The position numbers and the translations under genes were made by a program. Source: Omphiscola glabra (taxonomy: Eukaryota > Mollusca > Gastropoda > Lymnaeidae). Taken from it: a DNA stretch of 64,000 nt. The notes beneath the pieces were generated by a model. That model was not told the origin of the DNA. It saw only the letters and a program-made list of their open reading frames with translations, and made no database searches. The stretch is taken from NCBI GenBank assembly GCA_964017045.1, contig OZ024794.1, positions 4,543,501-4,607,500 on the forward strand, in the 5' to 3' direction. Positions within the stretch are counted from its first letter, which is position 1. Each line of letters opens with the position of its first letter. Of this stretch, positions 46,020 to 58,000 are shown one piece after another.

Positions 46020-49000
46020 GTGAGTGGGCGAGTAGGTCTACCTATAGTAGGCTCTGCTATAGCCTATTAATATTTCTATAGCTCATAGCTATAATTATAT
46101 ATACGATCTATAAAGCTTAAGGCTAGAAATTGATTACTATTTTAATTTTTTTCCAAGGAAAGTTTATGGAATGAAAGGTATCATGTCATGTATTTACACA
46201 GCACTCAATCTCAATTAATGAATTATCTACTGTTCTACACTCACACTCTACACTACAGCTACAGTCTACACTTGTCTACTACCCCACCAACAGTGTGCAC
46301 CACCTTCACAGTGGAGTATTATAATAAGTATTATTAGTAGGCCTACTATTTTCACATAGTGTGACATAGTCCTGACTGTACTGTTGTTCGTCCGTCAAGA
46401 TCGACTAGGACCAACTAGTCATCCTGTTAGGGAGAGGGGGGGTCACTGTGCGTTCGTAGGTGGCATGCTAGTCGGATCCATGCTCGGAATAATCACTGGC
46501 ACCACGGGCAGGGGAGAGTGAATTAAGGTTGCTCTTTTGGGCTAGCCTGTGTGTCTCAGCTGTGGTTGTCCTGTAGAGCTGTCAATAATATAGGACCTCA
46601 CACTCAGTAACAGCACTCAGCCTCTACTATTACTATCAACACTTGTCTACTACTTCACAATTTCACTCACTCACAGCATTAGTTAGTATTATTATTATAA
46701 AAAGTAGGCCTAGTTACTACTATAGTAGTTTTAGTCTTAGAAGAGCTTTCAATAATAGGTACCCGGTACCCATACCCTTTGCCATACAGGTATATGAAGG
46801 ATTGTAAAGTTGTCAACTGTGTCACTGATAGTGATAGTATTAGAGTAAATGCTAAATCTTTTGGCCCTGAAAATTGCAGTATACCACAATACTGTCAATA
46901 CGTTGGCTTGAGAAAACAAATCTGGCCCACTTAAAAAATGTATATTAATATTATATACTATAATATACTCTGACTAACTTCATTTTATATGCAGACTCAG
47001 ACATTATAAAATAATATTCATTTTTGAAATCATTTTTCCTTTCTTATTATAGTCTGAGAGTTGATATAAACAAAATCGCTTGCATAGTCATTTAAAAAAT
47101 AATATATAAACTGTATTTTCAGTTTGTATTGGTGCAGTTAGTTATTATTGTTTAATAGTAATTTTTGTTTGTCCTCCACCTAGGTAATTGGATTGCATTT
47201 GCACTACTCTTGACTCTGAGTCTAACAAGTTTGACATGGAGTCAGTCAACAAACAATTGGTCTGATATTTTTCCTGTGTTAAACTGCTCTGGGATTCATG
47301 TTAACTCTTGCAGCCTGTGTGACCCTGGAACTTTTGCGGATAACAGTAATGCTTTATAACATGAAATTTATCACTGTAAAGAATTATTTAATTTAAACAG
47401 GCTAGTTATGTTTGTAACCCATTTTCCCATGTGTTTTATCATAAACGCTGACAAGTCGTCACAAGTGAAAGGTTGTTTTTTAAAAATATAATTTCCTCTA
47501 AATACATCTTAAAACAGGTACAATTTACTGCGGCTGTTGTTCCCAACCCCATTTAGGCCTGTGTACTAATCTGACCATGTGCTCGGCATGTCCTGTTGGT
47601 GAACATCAGTCGAGTGTTGGAAAGCTCAGTTGTGACCTCTGTCCACAAGGAACATCAACTGAGTAAGAAATTTTTAAAACTTAACTTGATTAATTTTAAG
47701 TTTTTAAATTAATATTCAGGTGTAAGGCATGTATATTATTAAAATTCTTTCTTGTGAAAAAATAAATAAGATTGATATGAACTTCAAGTTGAATACATTT
47801 TATTGTTCTAAGGTAAATTGCAAAAAGAGGACAGTTTAAAATTTTAACAGGAATTAACAAATGCTTGAGTTACCATTGACATGTAATTTATCTCCTTTTA
47901 TTCTATAATATTCTGAAAATATAATATAATATTTTTCATTTTCATTTTAGAAATCAAACCAGGTCTGTGAATTGTACAGAATGTAGACCGGGATATTTTG
48001 CTAATGGGACAGGGTCGCCCATTTGCACATCTTGTGATGAAGGTATCTACGTACTCAAATAAATCCAAGAGTTTTTGTTTTTCTTGTTAAAATTATGAAG
48101 ATTTACTTATAGAGAGATCTTTTTCAAATGTTCTTTTGGTTAAGGTGTGGGATAGTCAAAGGAATGATTAAGAAAATTACAAAATAAGAAACAGTCTAAA
48201 TAGTTTACATGAAGAAAATTTCACTGCATAATCACAAGTGTGACTTAAAAATAAAATAGACACAGATTTTATTTTGTTATTACAGGCGCTTCCTGAAAAG
48301 TTCTTTAGATTGTATGTTTTTCTCAATGTAATTCTGTATTTTTGACATTTAAGGCTTTTACCAACCTCATTCTGGTAAGCCTGGGTGTCTGGCTTGTGAA
48401 AAAGGTTATTTCAACAATGAGACGGGGCAGGTCAATTGCACAGCTTGTGCAGAAGGCCATTATCAACCTGATATGGGAAAGTCAGACTGTCAGGCTTGCG
48501 GGAAAGGTCATTATCAGCCGGACCCAGGGAAGTCTGATTGTCTTGGTTGTCCAGAAGGTTATCATAACAATGAAACAGGCCAGGCGAACTGTACCGCTTG
48601 TGACACGGGATATTATTGCAGGTGTGTGTCACAAAGCGATTTAATTACCTTTTAATTATTTATTGGAAACACAAACGGCACTTACGTGGAACATGTGGCA
48701 CGTGGAACATGTGGAACATGTGGCACGTGGAACATGTGGCATGTGGAACATGTGGCACGTGGAACATGTGGCACGTGGAACATGTGGCACGTGGAACATG
48801 TGGCACGTGGAACATGTGGCACTTAAGGTTTTTAAAATAATTTTTTTTTGAAAGTTGCTTTAATTACTTGAAAAACATAAAAGTCAATGCAAAAAATATT
48901 ACATTAAAAGCAAAAAAAAATTCAGTTAGAAGCAAAAAAATACTAAGGTTGGATCAGTTTGATAAGATATTGCTTAACCCTATTGAATATTAAATTTCAG

Positions 49001-52000
49001 TAAAACAGAATGTGAAGATTGTGCGCCATGTCCAGCGGGTCACTACACTAACCAAACCGCCACAACTTCTTGCTCTTCATGCTGGAAAGGTTGCTACATA
49101 AACTTTGTGTATTTATCTCTTAGGAAGTTTAATGTTGCAGTTGAATGCAACATGAGGAAAGTGATTTTTTAAAAATTTATTTGTGTACCGGTACTATCTT
49201 ATACCATTTATTAGCAAGTGTAACATTTTGCCAAAAAAATCTGCTAAATTTCCAAACAAAATTAATAATATTCTTTATTATGAAAAAATAAAATTCTTTA
49301 CAAAAGGTATGAACATATTGAAACTGTTCTCAATTATTTGAATATCATGACAGGTTCACATCAGCCTTTGCCAGGTAAAACAACATGTGAGGAATGTCCG
49401 GCAGGTTTTGAGGCCCAGTAAGTTTGACTCTGTCATCGCTGTCATTTTAGATATTTAAAAAAATCCACACAGCACATTTAGTTAATAATCAGTGTAACAT
49501 TTGTAACAATTGTTATTGTAACAATATTAACTAATACTGTGAGCTTTAATGTAATGGATGGCTTGCCACTGCTAATTGAATACTTCACTCTACTGTCCAC
49601 TCCTCAAACTTATCTCTACCTCTCTCTCAAGAATTGACAATGTCCAATTGGATAATTTACACAGTACTTTATTACGTATATTGAATAAGACAAATAATTC
49701 CTTGTTAGGATATCCTTGTAACAAGTATAGTTACAATGAAAAGAATATATAATATACACACACACGTTCAATAATACTCCATCCAAAATTAATTCACTAA
49801 TCCATTTTAGAAATCCAATACACCCTAGATAAATCTTACACTCTCGCTCTACTCAAAAAAACATGAGTGCTCCCTCCGCTATGAAAAAACTAGTCCCTGC
49901 TTTTCTTGTCTTTTAATTCATTATGGTTGAATCACTATGCCGTCATGCAGTGAGAATAGATTTTAGTGTTGTGTGAATCACTATGCCGTCATGCAGTGAG
50001 AATAGATTTTAGTGTTGTGTGAATCACTATGCCATCATGCAGTGAGAATAGATTTTAGTGTTGTGTGAATCACTATGCCATCATGCAGTGAGAATAGATT
50101 TTAGTGTTGTGTGAATCACTACGCCGTCATGCAGTGAGAATAGATTTTAGTGTTGTGTGAATCACTATGCCGTCATGCAGTGAGAATAGATTTTAGTGTT
50201 GTGTGAATCACTACGCCGTCATGCAGTGAGAATAGATTTTAGTGTTGTGTGAATCACTATGCCATCATGCAGTGAGAATAGATTTTAGTGTTGTGTGAAT
50301 CACTATGCCATCATGCAGTGAGAATAGATTTTAGTGTTGTGTGAATCACTACGCCGTCATGCAGTGAGAATAGATTTTAGTGTTGTGTGAATCACTATGC
50401 CGTCATGCAGTGAGAATAGATTTTAGTGTTGTGTGAATCACTACGCCGTCATGCAGTGAGAATAGATTTTAGTGTTGTGTGAATCACTATGCCATCATGC
50501 AGTGAGAATAGATTTTAGTGTTGTGTGAATCACTATGCCATCATGCAGTGAGAATAGATTTTAGTGTTGTGTGAATCACTACGCCGTCATGCAGTGAGAA
50601 TAGATTTTAGTGTTGTGTGAATCACTATGCCGTCATGCAGTGAGAATAGATTTTAGTGTTGTGTGAATCACTACGCCGTCATGCAGTGAGAATAGATTTT
50701 AGTGTTGTGTGAATCACTATGCCATCATGCAGTGAGAATAGATTTTAGTGTTGTGTGAATCACTATGCCATCATGCAGTGAGAATAGATTTTAGTGTTGT
50801 GTGAATCACTATGCCATCATGCAGTGAGAATAGATTTTAGTGTTGTGTGAATCACTATGCCATCATGCAGTGAGAATAGATTTTAGTGTTGTGACAAATC
50901 ATTGTTAACTTGGTATGTTAAAATCAGCTTTATCCACACAGAACATTTAGTTAATAATCATATTATCCAAACAGCACATTTAGTTAATAATCATATTATC
51001 CAAACAGCACATTTAGCTAATAATCATATTATCCAAACAGCACATTTAGCTAATAATCATATTATCCAAACAGCACATTTAGCTAATAATCATATTATCC
51101 AAACAGCACATTTAGCTAATAATCATATTATCCAAACTGCACATGTAGTAAATAATCATGATATCCACACATCACATTCAGTTGATAGTGCTTTTATCCA
51201 CAGCACATCTATAGCAAATAATCCTTTTATCCACATCATATTAGATAAGTTCAAAGTAGAAAAAATTATTATACAAACAAATTTATACTTTCCAGGAGAA
51301 TTTCACAAATGTATAAAAACAAACTTTGAATGGAGCACCAACACACCCCTATATTGTCACAAAGTTAATAAAAATTAGATACCTTCATAATGCATCGGCA
51401 GAAATTTGTGACTCCACCCCCCACCCCCCTTGCAAGATAAGTGACATCATTTATGAATAGCCCCTAAGTACAACTATTTGAATGTAATTATATGATTAAA
51501 TGTTGTGGGCTGTCATTCCCACACCCCACTCACTGCTCCCAGGATCTACCAATCTGTATCTTATGGCAATGAAATAGTGAATCCAATCTGTATCTTGTGG
51601 CAATGAAATAGTGAATCCAATCTGTATCTTGTGGCAATGAAATAGTGAATCCAATCTGTATCTTGTGGCAATGAAATAGTGAATCCAATCTGTATCTTGT
51701 GGCAATGAAATAGTGAATCCAATCTGTATCTTGTGGCAATGAAATAGTGAGTCCAATCTGTATCTTGTGGCAATGAAATAGTGAGTCCAATCTGTATCTT
51801 GTGGCAATGAAATTGTGAATCCAATCTGTATCTTGTGGCAATGAAACAGTGAGTCCATTCTGTATCTTGTGGCAATGAAATAGTGTGTCCAATCTGTATC
51901 TTGTGGCAATGAAATAGTGTATCCAGTCTGTATCTTGTGGCAATGAAATAGTGAATCCAATCTGTATCTTGTGGCAATGAAACAGTGAATCCAATCTGTA

Positions 52001-55000
52001 TCTTGTGGAAATTAAATAGTGTATCCAATCTGTATCTTGTGGCAATGAAATAGTGAATCCAATCTGTATCTTGTGGCAATGAAATAGTGTATCCAGTCTG
52101 TATCTTGTGGCAATGAAATAGTGAGTCCAATCTGTATCTTGTGGCAATGAAATAGTGTATCCAAACTATATTATTTTTGAAAGAAAAACAATTGTTCAGT
52201 TGTTGATCAGTTTCCTGTGTATGTTTGAAAAGGAATTAGGTTTAAACTAATATGAAATATTTCTTAAAGATACTGACAATTCTGTAACCTAATGTTTTAT
52301 TCGTTGCTTCAGGTTTGAAGCAGCTGAGAATTGCACTCCATGTAACAAAGGAACTTTTAAAAATGAGAGTGGATTTGACTTCTGCACTCCTTGCCTCCCA
52401 GGTGAGTCAAAAACAACTATCACCCCACCCACCCAGGTGAGACAAAGACAATTATCACCATCCACCTAGGTGAGACAAGACAAATATCACCCCCTCCCAC
52501 CACCCAGTTGAGTCAAAGACAGTTCATTAGGTTTGATTAAATAGACACGAACAATCTGTGTCGATATAACAATAAATTACGTAACTGCGATGTCTTTTTT
52601 CCTGATTGGGCTTTTAAATTTTACTTCAAGTCACTTCCTTTTCATTCTTCTTTTTTCTTTACTTTGTTTCTGTCTGGTTTGTTAGGTAGGATTTATCTCT
52701 CTCTATATATACTATGTAAATTTGATTAATACTTATTTGTATGTCTTGTACTGATGAAGGCAAGTGCCGAAACGTTTAATTATTTGTAATGTAAAATTAT
52801 TATTAAAGCTCAATATATATTGTTATATCGACACAGATTGTTCGTGTCTATCGACACAGATTGTTCGTGTCTATTTAATCTATTTTAAAGCTTTATCTCA
52901 GTCCAACACTTTTATAATTCATTATGTTTGACTTGTGTCTTGAGTGCATGGCCTAGGCAGATGATCCCAGTGCTTGAGTGCACAGCCTAGGCAGATGATC
53001 CCAGTATTTGAGTGCAAGGCTTAGGCAGATGATCCCAGTATTTTATACAGTGCCTAAAGACCTAGTGTCAATGTTGTAAACACATTGTGGACCTGGTGTA
53101 AACACCTAGTGTATCAGAGATAATAAAAAAAAATTATAAAACTAATCGATGAGCCAATTTTTAAGATAACAAGTTTGTAGTGCACTATAATCAGGAGGTG
53201 ATTGATAGTAATGTACTTGTAGTATCTATGTAGGTAAACATTGCTGGCATGTTATTTAAAAAGTTTATCAGTGATAACAATACAAAAGTAAACACCTTTA
53301 ATGTGTAAATTGTTTTTATGCATGTCCATCTTTGATTGGATGAATTGAAATGAAATATACAATAAAATTTGGTGTTGCAAGCACTATTTAAAAAAAATCT
53401 CAGAAATAAGTCAAGAAAGTGTCCAATAGATTTTCAGTTTCAGTATGCATCAACATTAAGAGGAAATAATAAATGGACAAGCTGACTGACTGCAATTTTG
53501 TTCTGAAAACTGTTGTACTTCCCCATTCAATGTCAAGAAATCCTACTGTTACCAGGCTGTTTTGTCAAGACAATATATTTTCTGTTGATTATCTGTTTGT
53601 GGGTAAAAGTTCAAGGTTGAAACTTTACATTATAGAGTTGTGTTTCCCAATCTTTTCTATAGCAAGCACCATTATGAACATCTCACATCCCCTACAAAAG
53701 TAACAGTGCATTTTATAATTAGAAAAAAATAGATTTTTAAAAATAAAAAAAAGAAGAAAAGAATTGCAAGAATTAAAGAATTGCAAGAATTAAAGAATTG
53801 CAAAAATTAACGAAGAATTTCACAAATAAAGATCCGCCTCATCACTTAAAGTACAGTAACGAAATTCATGAATACATCAAAAAATTTATATTGTAACTTA
53901 AAAGTCTATGCACAAAACCCCCCCCCCCCCCACCCCCACCTTCTCTTTCTCCTCTCTGTTTCTTATTAGAGAAAGATGGGGAGGACTGCATTCACGATGA
54001 TGAAGCAAAAAAAGAATATAAGGGGTGGAGGAAAGCCTGAAGAACAATACAAAAAAGTCTTTACCAAGAAGCCTTTGATGGCCAAAATATTGAGACAGAC
54101 AGAGTTGGCTTATATTGGACTGGGTAGACATATTCAATTATGGGAGTTGCCATGAAATTAAAGAATTTGCGTATGAGATTAACAGAAAACGTAAAAGATT
54201 AGAAGGAAATAAAATGAGATAAGATACGATGGCAATTGAAGACTACTTTGAAACTTCAAGGGCAGGTAAATGCATCCTCACACTCCTTGGAGATTCTAGC
54301 ACCTCACTTTAGAGCGACCCTGATATAAAGGAACAGGACTATGATATAAAGGAACAGGACTATGATATAAAGGAACAGGACTATGATATAAAGGAACAGG
54401 ACTATGATATAAAGGAACAGGACTATGTTATAAAGGAACAGGTTTACAATAATTTAATAAAATTATTTTCACATATTCTATTGTTTCTTATACTGTAAAC
54501 CGAAATATTGATGTGAATCTATGTGATCCCTGTAGGTTCCAACAGCAGCTTATTTAACAGTACCTCCTGTGAACTGTGTCATGCGGGCAGCTATCAAGAT
54601 GGGTATGGACAAGAACAGTGTGAGAAATGTTCCAGAGGCACTTATTGCAAGTAAGTTATTTTGGTCTGAGAATAAATTATATTGGTCTGCGAGTAAGTCA
54701 TCTTGGTCTGAGAGTAAGTTATCGTGGACTGAGAGTAAGTTATCTTGGTCTGAGAGTAAGTTATCTTGGTCTGACAGTAAGTCATCTTGGTCTGAGAGTA
54801 AGTTATCTTGGTCTGAGAGTAAGTTATCTTGGTCTGAGAGTAAGTTATCTTGGTCTGAGAGTTAGTTATCTTGGTCCGAGAGTAAGTTATCTTGGTCTGA
54901 GAGTAAGTTATCTTGGTCTTAGAGTAAGTTATCTTGGTCTGAGAGTAAGTTATCTTGGTCTGAGAGTTAGTTATCTTGGTCTGAGAGTAAGTTATCTTGG

Positions 55001-58000
55001 TCTGAGAGTAAGTTATCTTGGTCTGAGAGTAAGTTATCTTGGTCTGAGACTAAGTTATCTTGGTCTGAGAGTAAGTTATCTTGGTCTGAGAGTAAGTTAT
55101 CGTGGTCTGAGAGTAAGTTATCTTGGTCAGAGAGTAAGTAAATCTTGGTCAGAGAGTAAGTTATCTTGGTCTGAAAGTTATCTTGGTCAGAGAGTAAGTT
55201 ATCTTGGTCTCATATTTCAGAAAAACTTTAACTCATGTATTGTCATAATCTTTTATTCTTAAGGAATTTAGATCTTCATGGGAGCTTAGAATGTTATCTG
55301 ATGCTTCATGGAACTCTTAATATGTCAATCCAACAAAAGGAATTTTAACTTAAGACTCAGATTCTTAAATAAACATAATTGAATAGTTGTAAACATAATA
55401 TTGGAATATTGAATGGTTGTAAGCATAATATTGGATGGTTGTAAGCATAATATTGGATGGTTGTAAGCATAATATAAGCATGATGTTGAATGGCTGTAAC
55501 CATAGTGTTGAATGACTGTGACGATAATGTTGAATGGCTGTAACCATAGTGTTGAATGACTGACGATAATGTTGAATGGCTGTAATCATAAACGGTGAAT
55601 GACTGTAACCATAATATTGAATGGTTGTAACTATAGCTTCTTACTTCCAGCACAACTGGCTGTGTAATATGTCAGCCATGTGAAGCAGGACAAGAGGCAC
55701 TTATAAATGGAGCAACAAACTGCACATTATGTCGACCAGGTTAGTTGATGAAATTCTTATTATTTACATCATGTTGGTAAATATAATGTCAATATTAATG
55801 TACGGGGTATACCACAAATACTAAATGATCTAAAATGTCATAAAATTAGGAGACTCTTTTCAGAAGAAAAAACAAACCAGGTACTTTTACCTCTATGCCA
55901 TCAGCAGCAGAAAATAATCTATAACAATTTAAATACTTATTCCTGTTCATTATTAAATTGTTTAATTAATTTTTTTGGTTCATGGAAATGGTCTTTTGCC
56001 AAAATGTCAATTTCTTTGTTTTTTCTTTTGTACATCACTATATTATATGATGTATATTTTAACCATGAGACTCCGTTTCTCTTATTAGTCTTCAAAATGT
56101 TTCCAAAAGACTTGTGTACACTTTTTGTTAATGTACTCTTATTTCACATTATGCAACATTAAAAGGCCATGATTTTTTAAAGATAAAGTGAAATTTGAAT
56201 TTATTAACTTTAATTCTCACCACTTGAGGGAAAAGTGTACCAACCTCAATCTGACAATTTGTCATGATATTCTAATCCATTTCTACGTGCAGGAATGTTT
56301 AAAAGACATGCTACTAGTTACCTATGTCAAAAATGTGACTCTGGCTGGTACACAGATCAGTATGGCTCCTTAGATTGTACTCTATGTCCCCGTGGCAGCT
56401 ACTGCCCGGTAAGTTTCTCAGTCTTAAAGCTAGATTAAAGCGTGTAGTGTTCTGTTGAACCTAATTTACCTAAGGTTGTAGTTATACTCTAAACATGCAC
56501 CTAATTTACCCAAGGTTGTAGTTCTAAACATGCACCTAATTTACCCAAGGTTGTAGTTCTAAACATGCACCTAATTTACCCAAGGTTGTAGTTCTAAACA
56601 TGCACCTAATTTACCCAAGGTTGTAGTTCTAAACATGCACCTAATTTACCTAAGGTTGTAGTTCTAAACATGCACCTAATTTACCTAAGGTTGTAGTTCT
56701 AAACATGCACCTAATTTACCCAAGGTTGTAGTTCTAAACATGCACCTAATTTACCCAAGGTTGTAGTTCTAAACATGCACCTAATTTACCCAAGGTTGTA
56801 GTTCTAAACATGCACCTAATTTACCCAAGGTTGTAGTTCTAAACATGCACCTAATTTACCCAAGGTTGTAGTTCTAAACATGCACCTAATTTACCCAAGG
56901 TTGTAGTTCTAAACATGCACCTAATTTACCCAAGGTTGTAGTTCTAAACATGCACCTAATTTACCCAAGGTTGTGGTTCTAAACATGCACCTAATTTACC
57001 CAAGGTTGTAGTTCTAAACATGCATTCACAAATTATTGTGAGAAATAAAAATGACATTTGTTTACAAAGTTTATTCATGAATTATCTTTGAAAAGACACA
57101 ACTGATCCAAGTTGAATAGCCAAATTTATGGAACTGAGTACAGATTTCCTAATTGACCTGTAGTAACTAATTTATTCCTAACTGATCTCTAGTGACTAAG
57201 TTATTCCTCATTGATCGGTAGTGACTAAATATTTCATAATTGACCTGTAGTGACTTAATTATTCCTAACTGACTTGAAGTGACTGAATATTTCCTGATTG
57301 ACCTGTAGTGACTAAAGTATTTCTTATTTCATTTTCAACTTGCCATCTTCACACATTGAATAATGCAGGCTATTTATTATAAGCATTCAATGAGTTTTGT
57401 TCAGAGTGTCATTTTTCTGACATTGCCAGCAAACTGATCACTCACCTTACAACTGTCCTGCTGGAAGCTACTGCCCACCTGGCTCTACGTCTCCTAAATG
57501 GTGTAACACACCCTTCTTTAAGATTGACTCAACATTAGATGGTTGTTCTGCGACACCAGCATTAATTGGCCTGATTGTTGGTGCTTGTGTTGGTAAGTGT
57601 GTGGCATTAATTGGCCTGATTGTTGGTGCTTGTGTTGGTAAGTGTGTGGAATTAATTGGCCTTATATTTGGTTCTTGTATTGGTAAGTGTGTGGCATAAT
57701 TGTTGGTGCTTGTGTTGGTAAGTGTGTGGCATTGATTGGCCTGATTGTTGGTGCTTGTGTTGGTAAGTGTGTGGCATAATTGTTGGTGCTTGTGTTGGTA
57801 AGTGTGTGGCATTGATTGGCCTGATTGTAGGTGCTTGTGTTGGTAAGTGTGCAGCATTTAATATTTTTAAACGTTACAGTATTGGAACGAATATAATTTA
57901 TACTATGACAATGAACTGAGCAGATGTTAATAAAAGTGCATTGTTGCAAAGTCAAATTTAATTATGTCAGAAAGATTTACAGTATAACAAAATTATAAAC

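Noticed and set aside
51530..52147. Minus-strand frames of up to 205 codons (TDWIHYFIA-type repeat)
   Set aside because: 34-bp intronic minisatellite, open in three frames.
54627..55262. 211-codon plus-strand frame after exon 9 of the membrane protein
   Set aside because: 21-bp donor-like array; the exon's own frame stops immediately (AAG TAA), so this cannot be an exon extension.
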